Source: DATATB01 sp036268995
GTDB taxonomy: Bacteria > Planctomycetota > Planctomycetia > Pirellulales > PNKZ01
Assembly (NCBI GenBank): GCA_036268995.1
Contig: DATATB010000026.1
Location: forward strand, 1 to 64,000
Direction of reading: 5' to 3'
DNA: 64,000 bases
Part shown: positions 57,407 through 64,000 of the stretch, one piece after another
Layout: each line of letters begins with the position of its first letter
Numbering within the stretch: position 1 is the first letter of the stretch
Program-made: the position numbers and the translations under genes
The notes under the pieces: model-generated
Databases searched by the model: none
What the model saw: only the letters and a program-made list of their open reading frames with translations
Told to the model about the DNA's origin: nothing

Positions 57407-58570
57407 CTACTTCGCCAGCAGTTGTGCGATGGTGTCGGCGTGCAGCAGGGCGTCGCGCTCGCCTAATTCCAAGAGCTGGCCGATGTAATCGCGGTGAAAC
57501 ATGACCGTGCTGATCAAGTCCTGCTCCTTCGTCTCATGCGAACCGAAGCGGCGCATAAAATAGCGAAACGTGCGCGGCAATTCGCGTTCGAATTTGGCGG
57601 CCATTTCGCCGAGATCGGCCGAGGGGCGAATGACGACTGTCTGCACTTCGCGCAGCCCGTTGCGATCTTCCGGCCGGAGCCGATGGAGCAAGCCGTTGAT
57701 CCGATCGAGTTGCATCGCATCTTGATCGAGGTGGTCGAGGAAGACCGCATCGTACAGCGCGCCGAGGATGACTGCGGGCGACGGTGGGCCTTCGCATTTC
57801 GACCGCCTGGCCGCGTCGTGCGGAAAGGCATAGTGCGTCGACAGCACAAGCATGCGGTCCGCGCCCAAATGCACGGCCGGCGACAGCGGGGCGACGAGCC
57901 GAATGCCACCGTCGCCATACCACTCGCCATGGATGCAGACGGGCGAAAACAACAGCGGCAGGGCGGCCGAAGCCATAATGTGCTCAATCGTCAATTCCGT
58001 GCGGACTCCGCGCCGCAGCGGACGCTCCCAGTTGTCGATGGCTTTGCCGTCCACAAACGTGATCGTTTCGCCCGATGCGTAGTTCAAGGCGGTCAAGGCC
58101 ACCGCCTCGAGGTTGCCGGAAGCGATGTTCTGGGCGATTCCGTCTAGCCGCCCGGACTCAGCCGGCAGATGGAGCTTGAGAAACGCGCGCAGGGGCTGCG
58201 TGTCGACCATGCTATAAGGCCTGGGGATTCCCGGCGGCATGCCTACCGAGAGCCGCAAGCCGACGCGGATCACGCGCCACACGAGCCCCAGGGCGTTGAC
58301 TTTGAAGACGTCGTCAAAATCCAACTGCTGCCACAGCCGCGTGAGATCGTCGACCTTTTGCTGAAACGATCCCAGATGATTCGCGAGGTGCGAGACATTG
58401 ATGGCCCCCGCGGAAACCCCGGTCAGCAGCGGGGCATGAAACTCCGGAAATCGCGCCGCGATTCCGCGCAGCACACCGACCTGGTAAGCCGCGCGCGCCC
58501 CCCCGCCGCCCAGCGCGAGCGCCAGCAGCGGTTCGCGCGCAGAAAAGGGGTCAGAACTATTTTTTGCCAT
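57407..58570 (-). CDS. Patatin-like phospholipase
   Basis: A 387-residue serine hydrolase. The oxyanion motif GGGGARAAYQVGVLRG is near residue 18, the nucleophile is in GVSAGAIN, and the catalytic Asp is in YGDGGIRL. This is the Ser-Asp dyad of patatins, which hydrolyse acyl chains of lipids. The start codon and first codons (MAKNSSDPF) are encoded by the repeat at 58543-58567. The ATG overlaps the end of the RAYT gene by 14 bp. The original start may have been replaced. Confidence 0.88.
   Translation of the reverse strand: MAKNSSDPFSAREPLLALALGGGGARAAYQVGVLRGIAARFPEFHAPLLTGVSAGAINVSHLANHLGSFQQKVDDLTRLWQQLDFDDVFKVNALGLVWRVIRVGLRLSVGMPPGIPRPYSMVDTQPLRAFLKLHLPAESGRLDGIAQNIASGNLEAVALTALNYASGETITFVDGKAIDNWERPLRRGVRTELTIEHIMASAALPLLFSPVCIHGEWYGDGGIRLVAPLSPAVHLGADRMLVLSTHYAFPHDAARRSKCEGPPSPAVILGALYDAVFLDHLDQDAMQLDRINGLLHRLRPEDRNGLREVQTVVIRPSADLGEMAAKFERELPRTFRYFMRRFGSHETKEQDLISTVMFHRDYIGQLLELGERDALLHADTIAQLLAK
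58543..58567. repeat. RAYT-flanking repeat, 3' copy
   Basis: AAAAGGGGTCAGAACTATTTTTTGC on the plus strand. It lies at the 3' end of the RAYT gene and carries the RAYT stop codon and the N-terminal codons of the patatin gene. The inverted copy is at 59302-59326. Confidence 0.9.
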
Positions 58571-59264
58571 CAGTTATCAGCGGCGATTTGCGCGGGCGGC
58601 CGCGTGGGCGCACCGTCAGGTCGAGATCGAGCGACTTGGACAATCGCTTGACCCACGCCGCATCGCCGTACGGCAGGCCGGCGCTGCTGGTGCGCCGGAT
58701 CGCCTCGAGCGTGGGCTCCGGCAGCGGCGCGTGAACCAACTCGGCCCACTTGCGCTGCCGCACGGCCGGGTACTGCGAAATCTGCTCGTACGGGCGGACG
58801 GGGGACAGCAGCTCATCGGCCTCGCCCATTGCGTGGGCACGGTAGCTGCTCCAAGCATAATCTTCCGCCCGGCTCACGACGCGGGCCCGCAGTGGGTTGG
58901 CCTCGATGTAGCGCAGCACGGCCAGCAGGTGTTCGTCGTCCTGGACCACCGGGCTCTTGAACCGGCCCTGCCACACGTGGCCGCCCGACTGGCGATGTTT
59001 GTGGTAGCGCTGCGTGTGCGAAATGAGCAAGCTCTGCATGATGCGGCTGATGGACGATTGCCCGGGCCGCAGGAGCAGATGGAAATGGTTGTTGAGCAGG
59101 CAGTAGCCGTAGAGTTCGAACGGCTTTCGCTGTTTGAGCTCGGCCAGTGCCTGGAGAAAGGCCTGGAAGTCTTGCTTTTTGAAGAACACCGGCTGCCGGT
59201 TGTTCCCGCGATTGATGACGTGATAAATTAAATCATCGTCGATTGGTCGCAGAGGGCGAGGCAT
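58557..59264 (-). mobile_element. REP-associated tyrosine transposase (RAYT)
   Basis: A 235-residue Y1 transposase of the IS200/TnpA-REP family. The HUH motif lies in NNHFHLLL. The catalytic Tyr is expected in TQRYHKHRQSGGHVWQGRF. IEANPLRARVVSRAEDYAWS follows, typical of RAYTs. These enzymes bind and move short palindromic repeats and are usually single-copy domesticated genes. The ATG giving MPRPLRPID is chosen. Identical 20-plus-bp inverted repeats flank the gene on both sides. Confidence 0.9.
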
Positions 59265-59301
59265 GACCGCGAATTTACGAGTGTCGCTGAGCCTTGTCAA
59301 C

Positions 59302-59326
59302 GAAAAATAGTTCTGACCCCTTTTTT
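59302..59326. repeat. RAYT-flanking repeat, 5' copy (inverted)
   Basis: GAAAAATAGTTCTGACCCCT then TTTTT. It is the reverse complement of the 58543 copy. It ends exactly one base before the ATG at 59327 of the metallopeptidase reading frame. Confidence 0.9.
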
Positions 59327-59722
59327 ATGCTGTCGATGGATGAATTTTGCCGGGTGGCGCGGGAGGTGATTGAGGAACTGCCGGAGTAGTTGCGCGCGTG
59401 GCTGGAAAATACGGTCGTGGATGTGGAACTGGAGCCGTCGCCGGAGCTGGTGGCGGAAATGAATGTGTCCGACGACGACCCGCTGTTGGGGCTGTTCGAG
59501 GGCGCGGCCGTGACCGAGTTAGAGTATGGCGAGCACGCGCCGAATCGCATCTGGCTGTTCAAGCGGCCGATCGAGGCCGTATCGCGATCGCGCGAGGAAG
59601 TGAAATACGAAATCCGCCGCACGCTTCTGCACGAGCTGGCTCATCACTTCGGCTACTCGGAAGCAGACCTTGAAGATTTCGAGGCTCGCCCGAGCCCTTT
59701 TGATCGAGAGGACGAACGCTGA
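59327..59722 (+). pseudogene. Zincin-like metallopeptidase with in-frame TAG
   Basis: The reading frame from ATG 59327 encodes MLSMDEFCRVAREVIEELPE, then TAG at 59387-59389, then LRAWLENTVVDVELEPSP and on to HELAHHFG near the end. This is the minimal zincin-like metallopeptidase family (PF06262 type), with His-Glu-x-x-His zinc ligands. Family members read through this point (ELPExLR), so a Glu codon GAG probably became TAG. Translation could restart at TTG 59390, leaving the zinc site intact (110 residues). The RAYT repeat lies immediately upstream. Confidence 0.75.
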
Positions 59723-59738
59723 TCGGGAGGACGAAAGC
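59701..59738. repeat. 19-bp tandem duplication at the metallopeptidase stop
   Basis: TGATCGAGAGGACGAACGC and TGATCGGGAGGACGAAAGC are consecutive and identical at 17 of 19 positions. The second unit starts with the TGA that ends the gene. Confidence 0.85.
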
Positions 59739-60113
59739 ATCGCTTGACCTCGAGTGCCAGCCCCGCTGCCCCCCATGCGGGCGGGACTCTTTGGTTTCGA
59801 TACCGACGAACGGACAGTAGAACCGTTAGAACCGTCGCGGCTTCCCAACGGACGCTGCGCGGAAAATAGCGACTAATCGGATGGTGGCGCGGCGGGGCCC
59901 GGTGGCTGAGCTTTTTGCCGCGAACGGGACGAAGATGTCTATAACAGGAACATCCGCAAGTTGCCCGCCGGGCGAAATTGATATAATTCCAGACGTTTGC
60001 CGCGAAGTCGGGCAGCTAGTCCGCGTGTGCGGGCAGCCGCCCAGCACCGCGGCCGGCAGGTAACCCGCCCGGCTCGCCGCGGCAGAGCCAAGCCCCCCAG
60101 GGAGGTCGCGAAC
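59723..60113. other. Intergenic region with the DUF1573 promoter
   Basis: A 391-bp gap. It contains a perfect TATAAT at 59982-59987 preceded by TTGCCC at 59961-59966 (15-bp spacer), a likely promoter. The first part holds the second duplication unit and CCCGC...GCGGG arms near 59762. A 60-codon open frame here is not convincing. Confidence 0.5.
59961..59987 (+). promoter_or_regulatory. Candidate promoter of the DUF1573 gene
   Basis: TTGCCC, a 15-bp spacer, then TATAAT. The spacer is short. It lies about 127 bp upstream of the GTG start. Confidence 0.45.
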
Positions 60114-61121
60114 GTGACTGGCAAAGTGTTGTTGGCTGGCGTGCTTGTGCTGGCCTCGGTCGCATCGGCTTCGGCCCAGGAATGGGCGCGCAAGATGTTC
60201 GAGGCGACCAGCCATGATTTCGGCGCCGTGGCTCGCGGGGCCAAGGTCGAATACCGCTTCAAGCTCAGCAACATCTACGAAGAAGACGTTCACATCTCTG
60301 GCGTGCATTCCAGTTGCGGCTGCACCAGCCCGCAAATCAGCAAGGACACGCTGAAGACCTATGAAGAGGGCGCGATCGTCGCCGTCTTCAATACCCGCAG
60401 CTTCACCGGCCAGAAAAGCGCCACGGTCACCGTGAACATCGACAAGCCCTTTCCGGCCGAAGTGCAACTGCACGTGTCGGGCTATATCCGCAGCGACATC
60501 GTCGTCTATCCGGGCGAGGCCGAGTTCGGCAGCATTGACCAGGGCTCGGGCGCCGAGAAAAAACTCGAAGTCAATTACGCCGGCCGCAACGACTGGAAAA
60601 TCGTGCAGGTAAAGACCGGCAATCCGCACCTCGTGGCCAGCGTGGCCGAAACCCAGCGGGGCAACGGCAACGTTTCGTACCAGCTGCAGGTGCGGCTCAA
60701 GCCCGACGCGCCGGCCGGATACTTCAAGGACCAGATCACGCTGGTGACCAACGACTCCCGCAGCACGGAAGTGCCGGTCGAAGTCGAAGCTCGGATCATT
60801 GCCGAGGTCACGCTCAGCCCCTCGTCGCTGTTCCTGGGCGTGGTCAAGCCGGGGCAGAAGGTGACCAAGCAGCTTGTCGTGCAAGCCAAGAAGCCGTTCA
60901 AGATCAAGGCCGTGCATTGCGACGACACCAGCTTCGAAGCCAAGATCGACGACGCGAGCAAGACGGTACACGTGGTGCCCATCACGTTCACCGCCGGCGA
61001 CAAGAGCGCCAAGATCGAGCGCAAAATCCGCATCGAGACCGACCTGGGCGCCGACATCTCGCCCGAGCTGAAGGCCTACGCTCAGATCCTGGCCGACACG
61101 GACAAAGCCGCGAAGAAGTAA
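60114..61121 (+). CDS. DUF1573 domain-containing exported protein
   Basis: A 335-residue protein starting at GTG with GGAGG 8 bp upstream. Residues 1-20 are a signal peptide (VLLAGVLVLASVASASA). A DUF1573 domain follows (SHDFGAVARGAKVEYRFKLS, SGVHSSCGCTSPQISKDTLK), then Ig-like beta domains to the end. The CGC cysteine pair is the family hallmark. DUF1573 proteins are abundant in planctomycetes; the function is unknown, possibly periplasmic adhesion or envelope structure. A long antisense frame covers the gene and is a shadow. Confidence 0.88.
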   Translation: MTGKVLLAGVLVLASVASASAQEWARKMFEATSHDFGAVARGAKVEYRFKLSNIYEEDVHISGVHSSCGCTSPQISKDTLKTYEEGAIVAVFNTRSFTGQKSATVTVNIDKPFPAEVQLHVSGYIRSDIVVYPGEAEFGSIDQGSGAEKKLEVNYAGRNDWKIVQVKTGNPHLVASVAETQRGNGNVSYQLQVRLKPDAPAGYFKDQITLVTNDSRSTEVPVEVEARIIAEVTLSPSSLFLGVVKPGQKVTKQLVVQAKKPFKIKAVHCDDTSFEAKIDDASKTVHVVPITFTAGDKSAKIERKIRIETDLGADISPELKAYAQILADTDKAAKK

Positions 61122-61133
61122 GCGACTGGCCAG

Positions 61134-61151
61134 TTGTCCGTGGTCAGTTGC
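61134..61151. repeat. TTGTCCGTxGTCAGTTGC repeat, copy 1
   Basis: TTGTCCGTGGTCAGTTGC, 17 of 18 bases as in the copy at 61393-61410. The two copies bracket the FeoB-associated gene. Confidence 0.65.
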
Positions 61152-61165
61152 GGCGCGGGCCTCGC

Positions 61166-61360
61166 TTACTTCGCCCGTTTGGGCGGTTCGAGTTGAACGA
61201 CGTCCGCCGTTTCTGGACTCTTCGACGCACAGCCGCCGCACGCGCTGCCGCAGCCGGCCTTTCCGCGCGAGCTGACGAGCGACCATGCCCGCCGCGCCAG
61301 GTAGCCCACGGCCGCGGCCACGAGCAGGGTAACCAGCAGATCCTGCCAGCCAAATCGCAT
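61166..61360 (-). CDS. FeoB-associated Cys-rich membrane protein
   Basis: A 64-residue protein. One N-terminal membrane helix (WQDLLVTLLVAAAVGYLARR) is followed by GCGSACGGCASK. This is the pattern of the small FeoB-associated Cys-rich proteins found beside feoB, probably aiding iron delivery. It lies 75 bp downstream of feoB on the same strand, with a repeat between them. Confidence 0.85.
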   Translation of the reverse strand: MRFGWQDLLVTLLVAAAVGYLARRAWSLVSSRGKAGCGSACGGCASKSPETADVVQLEPPKRAK

Positions 61361-61392
61361 GCGAGACCTTTAATCAGCGAAGGTTTGGTCCG

Positions 61393-61435
61393 TTGTCCGT
61401 TGTCAGTTGCCACGGACCACGGACAACTGACAACG
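61393..61435. repeat. Inverted TTGTCCGTTGTCAGTTGC repeat after feoB
   Basis: TTGTCCGTTGTCAGTTGC (61393-61410), then CACGGACCAC, then GGACAACTGACAACG (61421-61435), which complements the first arm. It makes a strong hairpin right at the end of feoB, possibly a terminator. Confidence 0.7.
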
Positions 61436-63664
61436 TTACGACAGCAGCATGCCGACCTGGTATGTCACCAGCGCAGCTACGTAGGCCAGTACGGTCATGT
61501 ACACAAACGTGAATAGCGGCCAGCGCCAGGTGTTCGTCTCGCGCTTGATGATCACCAGCGTCGAAGCGCACTGCGCACACAGGGCAAAAAACACCATGAT
61601 CGACAGGGCCACAGGGACGTTGAAGACCGGCCGGTCCGTGCCTTCCCAACGGGCGGCGGTCAGCGTCGCTTGCAGCCGGTTGGCGTCGGCCTGATTTTCC
61701 AGGTCCAAATCTTCACCCAGGTTGTAGATGATGCCCAGTGTGGCCACCACCACTTCGCGTGCGGGAAACGAGGCAATCGCCGCGCAGCCGATGCGCCAGT
61801 CCCAGCCTAGGGGCCGCACGGCCGGCTCGATGATGTGCCCCAAGCGGCCGAGGAAGCTCTGGCGGCGATAAGCGCCCGCCACCTGGTGATCGACGTCGGC
61901 GATCTGCCGCTCGATTTCGGCCCGCTGGGGCGATTCGTCGGGCAGGCTTTTCAAGCGAGCGTCGAGCGCCTCGCGCTGGGCCACGAACGGCCCTTCGGCC
62001 GCTTGGGGATCGCGAGGATAATACAGCGCGGCCCACACCACGATCGACACGGCCACGATCAGCGTGCCGGCCCGGCGGACAAAGGCCCAGCCCCGCTCGA
62101 GTACGCGATACGCGACGGTGCGCACCGATGGCCATTTGTAGCTGGGCAGCTCGAGCACAAAGGGAGGAGTCGGCCCGCGCAGCAGCGTGCGCTTGAGCAC
62201 GAAGGCCACGCACACGGCTGTCGCGATACCTAGCAGATACATGGCGGTCATCACCAGCGCTTGCAGGCTGACAGCGCCGGCCAGGTATTTGCGGTTGGGA
62301 ATGAACGCGGCAATCAGCAGCGTGTAGACCGGCAGCCGCGCGCTGCAACTCATCAGCGGGGCCACGAGAATCGTCGTCAATCGGTCGCGGCGATTCTCGA
62401 TCACGCGCGTGGCCATCACGCCCGGAATGGCACAGGCAAACGACGACAGCAGCGGAATAAAGGACTTGCCGCTGAGGCCCACGCGAACCATCAGCCGATC
62501 CATCAGATACGCGGCCCGGGCCATGTAGCCGCAATCTTCCAGCAGCGCAATGAAGAAGAACAGCACCATGATCTGCGGCAGAAAAATAATCACACCGCCC
62601 ACGCCGCCGATCAGCCCATCGACGAGCAGGCTGCGCAGCGCGCCCTCGGGCAGCAGGCTGCCGGCCCAAACTCCCAGCGAGCCAGTGAGGCCGTCGATCA
62701 AGTCCATGGCCGGCTTGGCCCAGCGAAAAACGGCCTGAAACATCACGAACATCAGGGCCAGGAAGATCAGCGTGCCGAGTAGCCGATGCGTGAGCAGCCG
62801 ATCGACGCGGTCGGTCCAGGTTTTTGGCGACACGGCTGGCCGCTGGACGACTCCGGTCAATACCCCGGCCACCCAGCCATAGCGGGACAGGGCTTCGACG
62901 GCCGGCACGCCGCAGCCCGCCGCGGCCAATCGCGCGCGGGCCTCCAGCAGCTCGTCAGCCAGGCATTCGTCCGGTCCGAGCAAACGTCCCGCGAGGTAGC
63001 CGCTGGAGTCCAGCAGCAGCCGCTCGACCAGGAATCGCGGCAAGCTGCGGCCGATCCGCTCTTCGGCCAAGGTTTGCAGCCGGGCCACTTCCTCGACAAA
63101 GGGGGCAGGGAAGGGGGACAGCGGCGTCGAACCCGGCTGGTCGGCCGCCCGGGCCAACGCATCTTTCAACTCGCCGAGGCCGATGCGGCGATTGGCCTGC
63201 ACCGGCACGACCGCGACGCCCAACTGCTGCCGGAGCCGGGCCACGTCGATCTCGATGCCCCGCTGTCGCGCCAGGTCGGTCATGTTCAGCGCCAAGACGA
63301 CCGGCAATCCCAGCTCGAGCACCTGGCTCACCAGGTACAAATTCCGTTCGAGGTTCGTCGCGTCGACGATGCACAGCACGGCGTCGGGCGGCTGCACGTC
63401 ATCCTGGCGGCCCAGCAGCACGTCGACCGTGACGGTCTCGTCGGGAGAACGCGGAGCCAGGCTGTACGTGCCGGGCAAGTCGATCAGGGCGTAGCGGCGG
63501 CCGCCGTGCTGCAGGTGGCCCAGTTTTTTTTCGACCGTCACGCCAGGATAATTGCCGACCCGCTGGTGCACGCCGGCCAGCGCATTGAACAACGTGCTCT
63601 TGCCGGTGTTGGGATTCCCGATCAAGGCCACGCAGCAGGTGCGTCGAGCGGCGGCGGTCGTCAT
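61436..63664 (-). CDS. feoB: Ferrous iron transport protein FeoB
   Basis: A 742-residue ferrous-iron permease. The N-terminal GTPase has G1 GNPNTGKST, G3 DLPGTYSL and G4 NMTD. A helical GDI-like domain follows to about 270, then about ten membrane segments with the Gate core. ATG 63664 is preferred; a GTG six codons earlier is possible. It follows feoA by 65 bp. Confidence 0.95.
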   Translation of the reverse strand: MTTAAARRTCCVALIGNPNTGKSTLFNALAGVHQRVGNYPGVTVEKKLGHLQHGGRRYALIDLPGTYSLAPRSPDETVTVDVLLGRQDDVQPPDAVLCIVDATNLERNLYLVSQVLELGLPVVLALNMTDLARQRGIEIDVARLRQQLGVAVVPVQANRRIGLGELKDALARAADQPGSTPLSPFPAPFVEEVARLQTLAEERIGRSLPRFLVERLLLDSSGYLAGRLLGPDECLADELLEARARLAAAGCGVPAVEALSRYGWVAGVLTGVVQRPAVSPKTWTDRVDRLLTHRLLGTLIFLALMFVMFQAVFRWAKPAMDLIDGLTGSLGVWAGSLLPEGALRSLLVDGLIGGVGGVIIFLPQIMVLFFFIALLEDCGYMARAAYLMDRLMVRVGLSGKSFIPLLSSFACAIPGVMATRVIENRRDRLTTILVAPLMSCSARLPVYTLLIAAFIPNRKYLAGAVSLQALVMTAMYLLGIATAVCVAFVLKRTLLRGPTPPFVLELPSYKWPSVRTVAYRVLERGWAFVRRAGTLIVAVSIVVWAALYYPRDPQAAEGPFVAQREALDARLKSLPDESPQRAEIERQIADVDHQVAGAYRRQSFLGRLGHIIEPAVRPLGWDWRIGCAAIASFPAREVVVATLGIIYNLGEDLDLENQADANRLQATLTAARWEGTDRPVFNVPVALSIMVFFALCAQCASTLVIIKRETNTWRWPLFTFVYMTVLAYVAALVTYQVGMLLS

Positions 63665-63729
63665 GCTTACAAGCGAAGCCACGTATGGGGGCCGGTTGGC
63701 GGCGCGATTGGTCGCGGCGAGGGGTCGTG

Positions 63730-63960
63730 TTATTGGGCGGGTTCGAGTTCGACGCGGGCCGCTTCCGTCTTGCGAACGCTCAGGCGGTAGCCGCGCAGTT
63801 GCAGTTCCAACGGATCGCCCAGCGGCGCGGCTCCGATCATGCTGACATCAATGCCGGGCGTCAGTCCCATCTCCAGCAGCCGCAGGCTGATCTCGTCGTC
63901 GCCGTGGATCTGCCGCACGCGTCCGCCGTGGCCGGGCTTCAGGTCTGACAGTCGCGTCAT
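63730..63960 (-). CDS. feoA: Ferrous iron transport protein FeoA
   Basis: A 76-residue SH3-like protein that assists FeoB. DLKPGHGGRVRQIHGDDEIS, LLEMGLTPGIDVSMIGAAPL and LRGYRLSVRKTEAARVEL are the FeoA domain. The ATG overlaps the stop of the gene to the right (ATGA), so it is coupled to an upstream gene that leaves the window. Confidence 0.93.
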   Translation of the reverse strand: MTRLSDLKPGHGGRVRQIHGDDEISLRLLEMGLTPGIDVSMIGAAPLGDPLELQLRGYRLSVRKTEAARVELEPAQ

Positions 63961-64000
63961 GCCGGGCTCCCGCCGTGCACCAAAACTTGCAGCAGGTCGT
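63957..64000 (-). CDS. C-terminal end of a gene upstream of feoA (partial)
   Basis: Only the last 13 codons are in the window, reading DLLQVLVHGGSPA then TGA. The stop overlaps the feoA start by ATGA, implying the same operon. The gene may be another FeoA-like or regulatory protein but cannot be identified from this fragment. Confidence 0.55.
   Translation of the reverse strand, partial: DLLQVLVHGGSPA

Noticed and set aside
59826..61286. A 486-codon open frame on the minus strand opposite the DUF1573 gene
   Set aside because: It is rich in His, Gly, Arg and Ala in a pattern typical of antisense frames in GC-rich genes, and the plus-strand gene has signal peptide, domain and ribosome-binding site.

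Overview
The window looks like chromosome of a GC-rich planctomycete, probably of the Pirellulales type. This is inferred from the gene set: a Ser/Thr kinase with a transmembrane segment and leucine-rich C-terminal repeats, a DUF1573 periplasmic protein, an FhcC subunit of the methanopterin-linked C1 pathway, lipid A genes (lpxD, lpxI), a Tad-type secretion operon without an obvious pilin, and small lineage-type lipoproteins. No rRNA, tRNA, CRISPR array, prophage or integron was seen. About 60 protein genes are supported, and nearly all long antisense reading frames are composition shadows.

Layout. 0-7 kb: HAD phosphatase, mtaB, lpxD-lpxI, aconitase. 7-13 kb: orphan AAA+ ATPase, a 27-bp tandem repeat array, dcd, nth, DUF309, Lon-N protein, secreted protein. 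13-19 kb: TPR protein, fhcC, divergent mobA-hrpB. 19-24 kb: acpS with a membrane protein, trpS, pyrD, small lipoprotein, HU. 24-31 kb: YkgJ-type protein, the operon FAD/FeS oxidoreductase-moaD-moaE-moaA, two membrane proteins, folE. 31.8-32.6 kb: a toxin-antitoxin pair. 32.7-42 kb: the Tad operon (tadV, cpaB, cpaC, cpaE, cpaF, tadB, tadC), all on the minus strand. 42-48 kb: prs and a short glmU, divergent from argB-argD-argF-rph. 48-54 kb: ffh-rpsP-trmD-rplS-yraN, a small membrane protein, a cysteine desulfurase. 54-60 kb: the kinase, a patatin, a REP-associated tyrosine transposase (RAYT), and a zincin-like metallopeptidase broken by an in-frame TAG. 60-64 kb: DUF1573 protein and a feo iron-uptake operon.

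Functional links: mobA and moaA/D/E would supply molybdopterin guanine dinucleotide, the kind of cofactor used by formylmethanofuran dehydrogenase complexes to which FhcC belongs. The arg genes encode four consecutive or near-consecutive steps of arginine synthesis. The translation/secretion cluster ffh-rpsP-trmD-rplS has the classical bacterial order.

The most unusual aspect is the density of short palindromic repeats. At least six families occupy intergenic spaces: REPIN-like pairs of hairpins bounded by GTAG...CTAC with covarying stems, a CCCTCTCC/GGGAGAGG family, a CACGGATCACACGGATG inverted pair, a nested cruciform before folE, and others. A repeat with core GGGGTCAGAACTATTTTT flanks the RAYT gene in inverted orientation. 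All four copies found (one degenerate) lie at the 5' end of a gene in the same orientation, and one copy supplies the start codon and first codons of the patatin gene. Three genes also show a duplicated segment across their stop codon.
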